NCBI GenBank assembly: GCA_031772625.1 | Contig: CM062818.1 | Location: forward strand, 1,285,186,277 to 1,285,250,276 | DNA: 64,000 nucleotides | Direction: 5' to 3' | Source of the DNA: Pinus tabuliformis | Taxonomy: Eukaryota > Streptophyta > Pinopsida > Pinales > Pinaceae | Shown: in pieces, positions 44,416-55,603 of the stretch | How the letters are laid out: every line of letters begins with the position of its first letter | Numbering within the stretch: position 1 is the first letter of the stretch | Position numbers and translations under genes: made by a program | The notes under the pieces: model-generated | What the model saw: the letters and a program-made list of their open reading frames with translations, nothing else | Databases searched by the model: none | Told to the model about the DNA's origin: nothing

Positions 44416-45411
44416 TCACTTCTCCATATGGAATCTCCTGAGTATCTCATTAGCATACTTGCCTTGAGACACAAACAACTCCCCATCCTTATGCCACACT
44501 TCCATGCCAAGGAAGTAGTGCATGAGACCCATGTCTTTCATCTCCAATTCTCTTGCAAGGTCCTCCTTGCAAGACATGATCAACTGATCACCACCTGTCA
44601 ATATGGGATCATCAACATAAAGAACAATGATCAACTTCTTACCTTCTACCATGATGTGGTATAGGTTCGCATCCGCTTCACTCTTTCTGAAGCCCAACCC
44701 AGTGAAGTAGTTGTCGATCCTGGTGTACCAAGCACGAGATGCGTGGTTTAGCCTGTACAAATCTCTCTTGAGTCGGCACACATGCGACTCACGATCGAAG
44801 GTCTCAAAACCTTTTGACTGCTCTATGTACACCTCTTCCTCAATCTTTCCATTCAGGAATGCAGTCTTCACATCCATCTGATGGATCTTCCAACCCATCT
44901 ATGTTGATAGTGGCAACATCGATCTGATAGATGAGTACCTTCCTACAGGAGCAAAAGTCTCATCATAGTCGATCCCCTCGACCTGTGAGAAACCACAAGC
45001 AACAAATCTTGCCTTATGTTTCTCCACACTACCATCAGCAGCTTGCTTTACCTTGTAAAGCCAATGGGAACTCACAACTGACTTGTTCTCCGGTCTTGGA
45101 ACAACATCCCAAACACTGTTCCGAACTATGGAGTCATACTCCTCCACCATAGCATCAACCCAAATCGGCTGCTGCACTACTTCCTCAAAGGAAGATGGCT
45201 CAATCTCAACACATTCCCCAACAAGGGCCATGTATCCAGTGTACCTATCAGGTGACCTCCTCTCTCTATGCTGAGAATATGGTTCTCCCACATTCTCTCT
45301 CGCATCCGACAATAATTTTTCAGCTTCTCTCGTGCACTTCTGCCCATCTCTGGAAGACTCTGCTTGAGTGGATGTCTCCACTCCTGGAACCTTTGCATGC
45401 GACTGCTCCAC
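44416..45411 (-). pseudogene. Copia reverse transcriptase
   Basis: The N-terminal part (45411-44899) has SSHWLYKVKQAADGSVEKHK and DETFAPVGRYSSIR, ending at a stop. The continuation from 44898 has HQMDVKTAFLNGKIEEEV, the LKRDLYRLNHASRAWY block (usually LYGLKQ), the catalytic YVDD (44619-44608) followed by Pro instead of Leu, and DMGLMHYFLGMEVW. The catalytic Asp pair is intact. The LYGLKQ to LYRLNH change and the stop argue against activity. Confidence 0.92.
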
Positions 45412-46263
45412 ATCAATCTAAGGCTCCTCCTCCTTAGGAACCAAACGTTCCTCCACAGCCTGTAGTTGGATCTCCCTCTCAAGGGAAACTCGCATGGCCT
45501 TCTTCTCATCAAACTTGAGATCTCTGCGAACCATTGTCCTCCGACTGGTAGGCAAGTACACCCGATAGTTGTGGGGTGTATTAGTGTACCCCACAAGTAT
45601 CCCCAACTCAGCTGTCGACTCAAGTTTCTTCCGAGCATCCTTGGTCACATGGAAATATACCGATGAGCCAAAGATCCTGAAGTGACCCACATCTGGTCTC
45701 TTCCTGGAGAAAGCTTCCTCTGGTGTCTTCATCCCAAGAATGCGATGTGGGCTTCTATTCTGCAAATAAACCGCTATGTTGCATGCCTCAGCCCATAAAT
45801 GAAGTGGTAGGCCTTGGTCATGCAGCATTGCCCAAGCTACCCCCACAATCGTTCTATTCTTCCTCTCAGCCACCCCATTCTGCTGTGGGTTATGAGGTGC
45901 CATCAACTCCCGTTTAATTCCTTCTGCTGCACAGAAGTCCTTAAACTCTTGAGAGACATACTCTCCACCATTGTCACTTCTCAAGGCCCTGATCTTCTTC
46001 CCTGATTCTTTCTCAACCAAAGCTTTGAACTCACAAAACTTTGAGAAGGTTTGATCCTTCTTCTGCATGAAATAGATCTAGCATTTACGAGAAAAATCAT
46101 CAATGAAAATCACATAATACCTTTGTTTCGTGGTGGAGGCTGTCGAGAATGGTCCACACACATCTGTATGAACTCGCTCCAAGATTGCTTTAGCTCGACT
46201 GTCTCGATCATGAAAGGAAGACTTGGCGTACTTTCCCAAGGTACAACCTTTGCATGTGTCCAC
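45412..46263 (-). pseudogene. Copia integrase
   Basis: CKGCTLGKYAKSSF gives the Cys pair of the zinc domain, HTDVCGPF the first catalytic Asp (about 46170), IRALRSDNGGEYVS the second (about 45960) and NPQQNGVAERKNRT the Glu (about 45870). The tail has GSSVYFHVTKDARKKLE and the LVGYTNTPHNYRVYLP block. A TAG near 46078 splits the frame. The motifs are all intact, so decay is recent or mild. Confidence 0.92.
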
Positions 46264-46757
46264 TTGCTCAGGTTTACCTTTATGAAGTCCAGTAGAAATC
46301 TATTGCATTATCTTGAAGGCCCCATGATGCAAGTGGCCCAACCGCCTATGCCATAACTCACCAATGTCTTGGCTTTGCACCAATTATTCTTTCGAACTCA
46401 ATGCAACATAGTCATCTACCTCCATCTTGTAGAGATTCTTAATTCGAATCCCAATCCTCTTGGTCTGACCCGAGGCTATGTGTCTCAGGAACGCCTTTCC
46501 TTTACTGAAGACTACATCATAGCCTTTGTCTTCCAACATCACAATTGATACCAAGTTCTTCTTTAGTCCTGGCAAATACTTTACATTAGTCAGGGTGAGA
46601 GGAACTCCATGCTCCCTTTGAAACACAACCGTACCTTCACCTGAAACACGAAACTTTCCAACTTTGCTCATCTCTATGTGCATCTTGAGGTCTTTCTCCT
46701 CCAAGGTACTGAATAGACTCTTATTGCCAATCATGTGGAATGAGGCTCCATTGTCCA
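46264..46757 (-). pseudogene. Copia protease C-terminal part and GAG-pre-integrase
   Basis: Opens at NGASFHMIGNKSLF, directly after the catalytic Asp codon of the protease, which lies within the duplicated target site. Then FRVSGEGTVVF, NVKYLPGLKKNLVS and a GAG-pre-integrase region. The N-terminal protease part is at 63873-64000. Stops near 46384 and 46263 separate it from integrase. Confidence 0.87.
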
Positions 46758-47812
46758 TGTCACACGGAATAGGTTGATCTTGCGGACAAGATAGACCTTC
46801 CTAGAATCTAAAGAAGACCTAATGACAAGCAAACCAACCAGACACTATCTTTCTCTAAATATGCTTTGATAAAAAAATAGCAAACAAGTGTTTTTAGGGC
46901 CTACCTTAGGTCCAACGCAAGCTTGTGGATGCCCTCGCTCCTTTGATCCAAGTGAGCTCCTTTTCGAGAATCTGCAAACACAAACAAGGCAAACAAATTA
47001 AATAGCACCTGAAAAGCAAATTGCATAAAACATATTTAACATGAAAGTCAAGGAGTCCATGAAACAAATAACATAAGATACTTGTTGAGAAACATGAGTT
47101 TGATTGTATTAATTCAAAAGAAGAAGAACTTTACAACCTTTGCTTTGACGCTGTACAAGCTCCTCCCAAGGTCCAGCAAGAAGTCTCCTCTACTTTGACA
47201 AGTTTCACTCACTCCCCAATGAAGCCAAAGAGATGTGTGATCTCTCCTCTTAAGCTCAACTAGGAAGTCTTGATTTCACCAGCATTTACCCTCAAAAATG
47301 TCCAGCTTCTAACCTCTCTAGCAACCAGCCCAATGCCTGTATTTATAGTGCAATGGAGGGAGGTTACTAGGTCCTCCTTCAAAGGGATAAAGCCCTCCTT
47401 CAAAGGGATAGCTCCTCCCATCAAGGGATTAGCTCCTTCTCTTTTGGGATGCATGAACCACCTCAGAGCGAACAATCCACGTCAAAATTCCTTCTAGAAA
47501 CCTCTAGAATTAACCCAAAGTGAGTTTTTTAAGATAAAAATTGCGCCTTTTAACTTTCACAGGGGTACGCACCTACACCGTTAGGGACAGAGCGGGCAGG
47601 TCCGCAGTTTTTGTATATAGAAGGTGCGGGACCACAGGTGACCATGAGAGAAAGTGCGGAACCAGAGTTACATTGATTTTTAATGTCTTTCTCTCATTTC
47701 CAAAGCTTGATTTGAAGAGCTGAAGTCTGAGACTTGCTTAGGAGGATAGTACAAGTGATGATAGACCCATACTGACTGCAAATAATCATGGTGACGATAT
47801 TTTTGTGTAACA
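46758..47812 (-). repeat. left (3') LTR of the Tat-like element
   Basis: 1055 bp with a TATA box at 47340-47347 (TATTTATA on the plus strand). A short tandem, CCTCCTTCAAAGGGATA with variants, repeats two to three times at about 47371-47430. It aligns without visible large gaps to 62813-63867. Confidence 0.93.
47340..47347 (-). promoter_or_regulatory. TATA box of the left LTR
   Basis: TATAAATA on the minus strand in the context GCACTATAAATACAGGC. The same box is at 56469-56476 in the internal LTR fragment and at 63395-63402 in the right LTR. Confidence 0.7.
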
Positions 47813-50046
47813 GATTGCCCCCTAGCGTGCGAAGTCTGTAGTAGATGAGGATTTCTTATCATTTAGGAAGAGTGAAGTACTTTATCATTTCAAGGATCAT
47901 CTTGTGGAGAACCCGGTTGGAACCTGTAAAAACATTCAATGCAAAATAGATATATGAGATCATATCATCGCTGAGGTAGGCATTCCCATGCTCAGATCAA
48001 AACTGACTAGAAAAACTAACTACTGCTCTGATACAAGAATGATCTTGTAAAATATCACAAGTATAGACTCATGTGGACACAGTATGGATGCAGCCATCTG
48101 TTTATGAATAGTCCATTATATAATGAATACAAAATTCCTCGTAGCCTGGATTGTGGAAACTAGATCCAAGGTCTTCATTTCTACTTTCCCGAAATAGTAC
48201 GATTCTATCCATGCGAATGAATGTGTTGATGTTGAACATGGTAGAAACCACTTGATTACCAGTCAATGATGTAAACTGTTAACAAGTGTGAGAGAAACCA
48301 CCAATGATGTCAATGGCTCTCAAAGTACCCAGTACAATCCATGAGATGTGAATAAATGTGTTGATGTCAAACATGTCACGGAATCCTTTGATCGAAAGTC
48401 AATGATATAAACTGTCATCAAAGGTGAGAAACCTGCCATTGAGGCATGCAGACTTCAAGGTACTGACAATTCCTAGATCATCTTTCTAGATAATGAGTTG
48501 ATGTTGATAGGAAGCGATCCATCGTAGGCAAGCCCACAACACGAAATCATAGATCAAGTTGAAGAAATTTAGTTGCAAGGACTGACTCAGGGATGGTCAA
48601 GATGGATGACAGATATTTTGCAGATGAATGGCTTATTGGCAGTGACCTCTTAAACACATAACGACACAACAGATGGCTTGGTGACGATTGACCCAAAGTT
48701 AATACCCAGAAACCGGCTGAAGACTTTCAATGTGGTTTGATCAACTGTTAGACAAAGGATTTCCCAACCCAGGTGAATGAAAGTGTCGTGTTCAAGAGTG
48801 GTTACAAAGTATGACAAACAGGCTCATTTTTCTCTCTTTTCCCCCACCATTTCTGGCAAGTACCTCTTTATTTTTGACAAGCTTGAGGAGGATAACATTT
48901 GCTTGATTATAAGCTCATCCTTCGGATGAGTCCAACTTAGTTTAAATTCGAACCCTAAGAAGGAGTGGTTCATTCCTGTTTGTAATTGAACAGGTCCTTT
49001 ACTGTGAAATTTTAATGAGTCCAGTATAGGAGAAACTCGGCGTTTTTCAATTTTAGAGAGTCTGAAAAAACTTAAGAAGACTCCAGGGTTGACCTTTTTT
49101 GTAAATTTGTGTCTCCCGAGCCCAAAAAAGTATAAAATAATACTTGAGAGAACCGCTTGATCTTTTACGACCAAGGAGTACTTTTCGTCATTAGTGTCTT
49201 TGACCCGAAAAAGTAAAAAAGCGATCAATGACACGTCGTTTTATGACCGATATCGAATTTGAAACGACAAAAATCCGGCAATCTTTTCATGTTTTTTACG
49301 GTCGGAAAAGAGTTGTAAGTGGACCGTCTTTTAATTCCGTTTTAACGAGTTTAAAAGAAACACTCGGCAATCTTTTCATGTTTTAGGAGTCAGAAAAGAG
49401 CTTAAAGATGACTCTACATGTTTTTTCGTCGAAAATGATAGATTTCGCCTAAATAATCCTTTATTCTGCACAAGAACACGAACATTACTCTTACCTGTTT
49501 GAAATGGATAAAAATGTCACAAAGTACCTTTTCAAAGTGAAACATAAACAAATTTGCAATTTATTTACTCAAGAAACTTATAAAAAGGACCTTTGTCAAT
49601 TTATTTTTACCGTTTGAGTTTGGGTGAGAAAATAGTACTTTTGCTTAGAAAACTTTCCGTGAAGATTGCGGAAAATCCAACCGTCAGAATCGAACGCCGT
49701 CTTCTCCAGGTAATCCACATCATCCCACTCTTCATTTTTAACCGTTTAATTTTTTGTTTTAGTCCTTTATTTCATTTTTGGGAGGGTTTTTAGGCGCAAA
49801 ACCCGCGCGCGGGGGCCTACAGGTTTACCATTGCGGGCCTGCGGACCCCGACTTTTTCTCCATTGGGAAAAAGCTCGGGGTCCACACCTTCCATGTAGAA
49901 AAAGTGCGGTCCCACGCACTGTGTCTAACCTGGAGGGTGCGGTCCCCGCTGCAAGGGTTTTGAACCCAAAAATTCTCAAAAATGGAACATACAAAATATT
50001 TTCTAGCATTTTAATTTGTCTTTATGCTTGATGTAGAGAGTACATC
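47813..50046. other. 3' region of the Tat-like element, polypurine tract and spacer
   Basis: Next to the LTR the minus strand reads CTAGGGGGCAATC, a good polypurine tract. Further right, a 136-codon minus-strand frame (48824-49234) beginning MSLIAFLLFRVKDTND has no motif I know. 49790-49960 is G+C-rich and contains GTGCGGTCC twice. No other gene seen. Confidence 0.55.
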
Positions 50047-50889
50047 ATGCTAGATTGGCGTGAACGGGAGCATGAGGACGTGGATGCCGCCGCATGGAAT
50101 CATCAGCCTTCACTTGATGCATTGAGGGTGTGCGGATTGTTCAAATACTCAGCCATTCCTGGCATGAGGGCTCAGGTGGATTTCTTACAGTGGCTGGTTG
50201 ACAGATGGAGCATACAGGACCAGTGCTTCTTCATTGGTGGCCACCAGCTCGAAATCGAGCCGGCGGACATATATTTCTTGACTGGTTTGCCTAAGAGAGG
50301 CGAAGACTTGACTCTGTTTGGGGCTAGGCCAGGTGGCCAGTCTGTCGATAGCCTCAGGCTAGAGTATTGCAATAGCCAGGCTAGAGACAAAGGGATAGAC
50401 ATAAAGACCATATCCCGTCCTGAGCTCATGGTGATTGCGTTCACTATCACCAGACTTTGCGGAGCTGCCGCATTACATATTGCCACCGGATCCCAGATGC
50501 GTATGGCAGTTGATTGCTTTCGAGGCACCATCTTCAACTGGTGCGATGCCGTGTTGGCCAATCTGAAAGGCCAACTGACCAGGGCCAAAAACAGACAACC
50601 AAAGACCTTTGGTTATGGGGCTTTGGTTGTGAGTTTTGGCCTGGAGAGGGTTCCTATGCTGATCCCACAGCACCTTACTGTTGGAGCTGGGCTTCCTCGA
50701 GAGCCCAAACTGATGCGATGGGTTGCAGTCATGGCCCGTCACCCGGACGAGAGGACAGAGGTTGCTCGATTCAAACTTGAGTATTTCCAATGGCTGGAAA
50801 ACCAGGTCTTTTCCATTCAGGACTTCCCTTATGCTGGGATAGATTTTTTTGGTGACCCAGACATGGTTCTTCCACCAGGAGAGCAGTGA
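50047..50889 (+). CDS. antisense ORF resembling a plant mobile domain protein
   Basis: A 280-codon open frame on the strand opposite to gag-pol, between pol and the 3' LTR. The segment LDALRVCGLFKYSAIPGM, then FLQWLVDRWSIQDQCFFI-GGHQLEIEPADIYFLTGLP, resembles the start of the plant mobile domain family (a helix, L-x-x-L-V-D-R-W, then an E-x-x-P/E-D-hydrophobic-x-x-L-x-G-L-P turn). Tat-lineage elements are known to carry antisense additional ORFs, some related to this domain. An intact 843-bp frame next to a heavily stopped pol is notable. The start could be the ATG at 50047. The stop TGA is followed by a T-rich stretch ending in CAG at about 50984, so a second exon is possible but the frames do not join cleanly. 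Function unknown. Confidence 0.6.
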   Translation: MLDWREREHEDVDAAAWNHQPSLDALRVCGLFKYSAIPGMRAQVDFLQWLVDRWSIQDQCFFIGGHQLEIEPADIYFLTGLPKRGEDLTLFGARPGGQSVDSLRLEYCNSQARDKGIDIKTISRPELMVIAFTITRLCGAAALHIATGSQMRMAVDCFRGTIFNWCDAVLANLKGQLTRAKNRQPKTFGYGALVVSFGLERVPMLIPQHLTVGAGLPREPKLMRWVAVMARHPDERTEVARFKLEYFQWLENQVFSIQDFPYAGIDFFGDPDMVLPPGEQ

Positions 50890-50961
50890 GACGAGTCAAG
50901 TAAAATCCTTTTCAACATTTTTCCTATTTTAATTTTTTGTTATTTTTTCATCGTCTCAAAA

Positions 50962-51255
50962 TTGATAGTAAAAATTTCAAATGCAGATGTGGGTCCACAG
51001 CGACCAGCTGCTCTCCAGCCTTACGAGAGGAGGCAAACAGCTGCACCCGCGCCAGCCCCACAGGATGAATCAGTAGAGGTTTTGGCCAAGTTGGAGGGTC
51101 ATCTCGAGTGCTTGACAGGAGATATTCCTGAGACCACTATAGACGACATTCCTCGTCGACTTCAGCGTTATGTGATTGGAGTCCCGGGACCTTTTAGGAG
51201 GTTCCTTTGCAAGGTGACCCGTGTAGTGGTTTCTTATAGAGATCATCACCAGTGA
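50962..51255 (+). CDS. possible second exon or ORF downstream of the antisense ORF
   Basis: An open stretch of 97 codons containing DVGPQRPAALQPYERRQ and an Ala/Pro-rich run, then VLAKLEGHLECLTGD. It has coding-like composition and follows TTTCAAATGCAG, a good splice acceptor. A donor-like GTGAGA overlaps the stop of the upstream ORF, but joining there does not preserve the frame seen here. The call is tentative. Confidence 0.3.
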   Translation: MIVKISNADVGPQRPAALQPYERRQTAAPAPAPQDESVEVLAKLEGHLECLTGDIPETTIDDIPRRLQRYVIGVPGPFRRFLCKVTRVVVSYRDHHQ

Positions 51256-51375
51256 TAGTATGATCGCCTATTGTGGGCACATATGACATTTTTGTTTTTT
51301 GTACTTATCATTTTTGCAGATCATAAGGTGTTTTTTCAACCTATGATTGAGGACGATGTATTTTTTGACACACTC

Positions 51376-51384
51376 CTATATATA

Positions 51385-51450
<66 letters not shown>

Positions 51451-51455
51451 TATAT
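51376..51455. repeat. (TA)n microsatellite
   Basis: An almost pure TA dinucleotide run of about 75 bp, with a TATC interruption near each end. It lies between the antisense ORF and the extra RNase H, that is, between convergently oriented frames. Confidence 0.95.
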
Positions 51456-51516
51456 CACTATTACCGGCTTATCTTGTAAATCACGTTATGGAATGGTTTT
51501 AAATTTACATGTATGA

Positions 51517-51936
51517 TTATTGCAAATGTCTATTTAACATTCGAGAAGCAATTGCATCTGCTAATGTATTTAAAGACCTTGGAATATGCTGATATTCAAT
51601 ATAATCAAATTCACGTTCCAAGAGATGCACTCTCAAAAATAATCTTAATAACACTGGATTTCTAATGGCATACACTCTATTAAGCTGTAATACAACGAGT
51701 TCAGAATCTAACCTTACTATCAAACTCCGAATCCCAAATGAAATAGATTCAGATAATAACTCAATCACTGCACTATACTTGGCACTGTTGTTCGTTGTTT
51801 GACCGAGGCTTACCCCATGCATAGATACTAACTCATCAAAGGGCGAATAGATAACCCAAGCTGCGGAAGAGATGTTCCGTGTATTACGACAAGCACCATC
51901 AGCGAAACCAATGTATGTTTGGAGAGGCATCGACAT
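51517..51936 (-). pseudogene. second, archaeal-type RNase H downstream of integrase
   Basis: TYIGFADGACRNTRN carries the first catalytic Asp; NNSAKYSAVIELL stands where N-N-x-A-E-Y-x-A is expected; IVRLDSELVVLQL carries the next Asp; NTLADAIASR the last. This arrangement is that of archaeal/plant-type RNase H, distinct from the Gypsy RNase H already present after reverse transcriptase. The catalytic Glu codon is AAG (51780-51778), one G to A step from GAG, so this copy is disabled. The frame is open upstream into a hydrophobic run of doubtful coding value. TCGCAG precedes the ATG at 51936 and resembles a splice acceptor. Second RNase H domains are known in the Tat lineage. Confidence 0.78.
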
Positions 51937-52074
51937 CTGCGATATCAAGAGTAAAACCAAGATAAGCAGGAATAATGACGAAAAAAAACTCTCTAAGCTA
52001 AGCACACTGTTTAAACTAAAACACACCAGCTAAAAAGAGAAAACTATCCTAACTAAATCTCCATACCCATTCTT

Positions 52075-52428
52075 TTAAGCATAATACCTCTTCAAGTAAA
52101 GGCCATTTCTGGGTTTACCCAAAGAGTCCCCATCAAAGTCTACCAATTCATAAGCCCCTTTGGCTAGCTTTCGCTTTACAACATAGGGACCATGCCACAT
52201 AGGAACGAATTTTCCAGTGCCTAATTTATCATTAGCTTGATCATAAACTAAGACTAGATCTCCTTCCGAAAAATTTCGAGGGGTCACATTTCGATCATAC
52301 TGAGCTTTCATGCGTTTTGCATGAGTCTCGATCACCAATGCAACATCACGTCGATTCTCATCTAATTGAGCCAAGTATAACAAACTCTTTTCCTCTTCGG
52401 AAGTGGCTGGAAGTAACTTGATGGCCAT
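52075..52428 (-). pseudogene. integrase C-terminal domain
   Basis: Contains KRMKAQYDRNVTPRNFSEGD, LVLVYDQANDKLGTGKF, PMWHGPYVVKRKLAKGAYEL and LYLKRYYA, the SH3-like end of a Gypsy integrase with the GPF/Y-type motif. It follows the catalytic part after one in-frame TGA near 52447, readable as a former CGA. Confidence 0.9.
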
Positions 52429-52446
52429 TTGCAGTGACGGGATTTT

Positions 52447-53631
52447 TCATTCAATGGGTAACACGACTTCCAAACCATAGACTAGTTGGAAAGGAGTGAA
52501 CCCAGTTGATGTTTTTACTGAAGTTCGGTACGCCCAAAGCGCTGAAAATAACATGTTGTGCCAATTTGACTGATGAATCCCAATGATTCGTCGGATCATG
52601 ATAACTAAAACTTTGTTGATGGACTCAACCAGACCATTCGCTTGTGGATAATAAGGGGTTGAACTTTCGTGACGTAAACCAAGCTGGCATGTAAGTTTGG
52701 TCATCATAACGTTTTGAAAATGACGTCCATGATCAGTGATTATCGCTTGTGGGACACCAAACCTAGCAATTATATGATTGAACACGAAAATTGCAGTTGT
52801 CTTGCCGTCTACCTTGAATGTAGGCATCGCCTCGGCCAACTTAGTAAAATAATCTACCGCAAGGATGATATACGCATGCCCCCCGGCCGAGTGAGGGTTA
52901 CATGTAATAAAATCGATACTCCATTTGGCAAAAGGACCAACAACAATTATAGGGTGGAGAGGAGCAGGTGGAGCGCGCATCTTATGATAAAAAATATGGC
53001 AGTTGTGGCATTTTCGGATCGTCGTAATACAATCTTTAAATAAAGACAGCCAGAAGTAGCCAGCGTGCAATATCTTTTGGGTTGTGGCAAACCCAGACAT
53101 ATGACCGCCACATGCTCCAAAGTGACAGTCATTTAAAACCCTTTCAGCTTCTTCGTGAGTTAAGCAACGTCGAAAAACAAAATCCGCCCCACGGCGATAA
53201 AGAGTATCTCCAATAATCCTGAATTGTTGGGACTGGAATCGAATTTTTCGACGTTCTAACCTTGAAATTTCTGGCCGAAAGGATTGGGTCTGGAGATAAA
53301 CGATGATATCCCCATACCACGGATCTAAAGTGCTGATTAAAAACAAGGATTCATCCGCAATGGGCTCCTCCGCCACAGTTTCCGTGTCAGCACGCGGGAA
53401 GTCACACATTAATTCCACAAAAACTAAAGATTTCATAGACTTGGATTTCTCAAATTCCAAGTCGAACTCTTGCAGGATAACGATCCATTTAGAGTAATTG
53501 CCCCCTAGCAATTGCTTGGTCAAAATGTAGATCATAGGGTTGCAATCCGAAATTACTGTAGTTTTACGTAGTAGAATGTAGTGACGAAAACGTTGGACAG
53601 CTTGAACGGCTGCCAATGCCAATTTCTCCAC
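52447..53631 (-). pseudogene. RNase H C-terminus and integrase core
   Basis: The start has VQRFRHYILLRKTTVISD, the tail of the Gypsy RNase H. The integrase zinc domain follows, with HFGACGGHMSGFATTQKI and CHNCHIFYH. The catalytic core shows WSIDFITC (Asp), IITDHGRHFQN (Asp) and QANGLVESINK (Glu). WAYRTSVKTSTGFTPF and VYGLEVVLPIE close it. The triad is intact. Stops at both ends detach it from its neighbours. Confidence 0.92.
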
Positions 53632-55005
53632 ATGTGAGTATTTTAGCTAAGTTGGATTTAAAGTTCGACTAAGGTAATATATCACATGTTCAGTTCTTGA
53701 TTCATCTTCCTGAACTAAGACCATTCAAATGGTGGAATGAGAAGCGGTGAGATACAAGAAGTAATCTTGGTTGTAGTTGGGAGGATGCAACAACGGTGCA
53801 TGGGTCAACGCGTGTTTGAGTGCATCAAAAGATTTCTGAGCTATCTCGTCCCAATAGAATGGAGTATTCTGTTTCAACAACCAGGTAAAACCCTTCGTAA
53901 CCTCGGCGTATTTAGGAATGAATCGTCGTAAAAAGTTTGCTTTCCCCTGCAAACTTTGGAGTTGGCGAAGACTCAAAGGAGGAGGCAATTTGATGATAGC
54001 TTCGACCTTTGAGGGATCAACACGAATGCCGGCTTTCGAAACTTCAAACCCCAACAATCGACCTGTTTCTATACAGAAGACACATTTGTGTGGGTTCAAC
54101 CGAATACGATAATTCCTATACCTCATAAAGATTGCTCGTAAATGGACGAGGTGATCAGCTCGATGTAATGAATGAGCAGGCAAGTTATCGAGATAGGGTT
54201 GCACAATGTGCTTGATGTCATGAAACGCATAAGACATCGCCCTTTGAAAAGTTGCTCTGGCATTCTTAAGCCCAAAAGGTAATTTGCGATAAGCAAATGT
54301 CCCCCATGGACAAATGAACGCCATTTTTGGTTGATCGGCAGGTAGAATGTTGATTTGATTGTATCCGGAAAAACCATCCATAAAGGAGAATATTTTGCTG
54401 CCGGCACAATCATCAATGATTTGATCGATATAGGGAGTTGGGTAATTGTCCTTTGGACAGACTCGATTAATGTCCCTATAATTGATGCATATTCTTATTG
54501 TTCCCTGTTTTTTGTTAACCGGAACAATATTCGATACCCAATCCGTTAACGGGATCGAATAAATGAAACCTGCTTTCAACAATTTTTCAACTTCTGCTTT
54601 AATTGTAGCAGCTTTGCGTGGGTGAATCTGACACAAACGTTGCCGGACGGGTTTAGCGTCCGGGTAAGTCTTGATTTCATGAACAACAATCATGGGATCA
54701 ATTCCTGGCATTTCCTCATAGGACCAGGCAAACACGTCGCGGAATTCTTGAAATAGGGCCTTATGTAATTGAATTTCGTCATCTGTACACGAGGCACCTA
54801 TATGAATGTTCTCAATAATTCCAGGCTTAACCGAAATGTCAATAGGGATAGTTCGAGAGATGTTTCCCAAATTTAACTCTGAAGCGGAATGTTTCATTGG
54901 ATTCTGAGGTTCCTTGACATATTCAGTTGTAAAATTTGATGAGAAATCATTTTCAAAATGATCATCCTCAGGTAAAAACGAAGATCTGTGATGAGATCTT
55001 CCCAT
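53632..55005 (-). pseudogene. Gypsy reverse transcriptase and RNase H start, YLDN box
   Basis: Blocks are DVFAWSYEEMPGIDP, HEIKTYPDAKPVRQR, INYRDINRVCPKDNYP, FSFMDGFSGYNQI, LPFGLKNARATFQRAM, the catalytic box YLDN (54195-54184), LGFEVSKAGIRVDP and PPLSLRQLQSLQGKANFLRRFIP. The usual YLDD reads YLDN because GAC became AAC. That removes one metal-binding Asp and abolishes polymerase activity. RNase H begins near 53780; a TGA at 53725 and a TAG near 53648 follow. The spacer N-terminal to the polymerase (55163-54894) is in another frame. Confidence 0.93.
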
Positions 55006-55603
55006 GGTAAATCATCTACACATAGGATTTCACGAATTTTCTCATCAGAGTGAACAAGTTCAGAAAACGTGGTTAAATCCGAGGTTGATGTGAAAAGTGA
55101 TTCCTCACAGACCACATTCATTAAGTCATTTTCGGTTGAACACGGGTCGGCAAAAGACTGCACGACTTCTAGGCAATTTCATATGGACTCAAAGGCATGG
55201 AATTATCAAATGAGTCTATCTCAGATTCAGAAGGGATGATCCAAGGATCATCATAAATAATGGTGTCTAATGTAATCATATGAATGGTTGCAAATGAAGA
55301 TGATACGTTGATTGGAGGAAAAGGAAAAGTTCCCAGTAAACCAGCATCTTTAACTAATCCTACTCCAACATCCTTATATGGGATAGTCGTTTTACCAACA
55401 TGTTGAATACTCTCCAAAGAGGCTGGGTCAGATGAAAAGTAAGCCAGCTAGTCTATTGTTACGATCTTTCCATTATGTGGAAACTTTATTACTCGAAAGA
55501 CCGATGAAACGACCGCTGTCATAGCGTAAGACCAACTTCGACCTAAGAGAAGGTTGTAATCTAGAGGGGCATCAACCACCTCCACATCTAGACTAACGGT
55601 TTT
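55006..55603 (-). pseudogene. C-terminal protease part and linker to reverse transcriptase
   Basis: LDVEVVDAPLDYNLLLGRSW at about 55590-55530 is the conserved second half of a Gypsy retropepsin (the DYNLLLGR block). The linker has the phrase ESIQHVGKTTIPYKD (55417 on). The N-terminal half, with the catalytic Asp, lies at 57199-57470, beyond the self-derived insertion. Joining 57199 to 55603 would keep the reading frame. A TAG near 55450 and frame changes between 55170 and 55005 break it further. Confidence 0.85.

Larger units (their letters stand above)
42744..46757 (-). mobile_element. minus-strand Copia element, 3' portion (continues at 63868-64000)
   Basis: Protease, integrase, reverse transcriptase and RNase H read leftward, followed by a polypurine tract and a probable 3' LTR. 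The element is interrupted at 46757 by the 17-kb Tat-like element and resumes at 63868. The 5-bp GTCCA is present on both sides of the insertion. The gag and 5' LTR lie beyond the right edge. A few stops break each domain, but it is better preserved than the first Copia element. Confidence 0.88.

Noticed and set aside
45177..45638. 153-codon minus-strand frame overlapping Copia integrase and polymerase
   Set aside because: Out of frame with the recognised integrase and polymerase, with no motifs of its own.
50047..50889. Host nuclear gene inside the retroelement
   Set aside because: Position and orientation match the antisense additional ORFs known in Tat-type elements, so an element-encoded ORF is more likely, although capture from a host gene remains possible.
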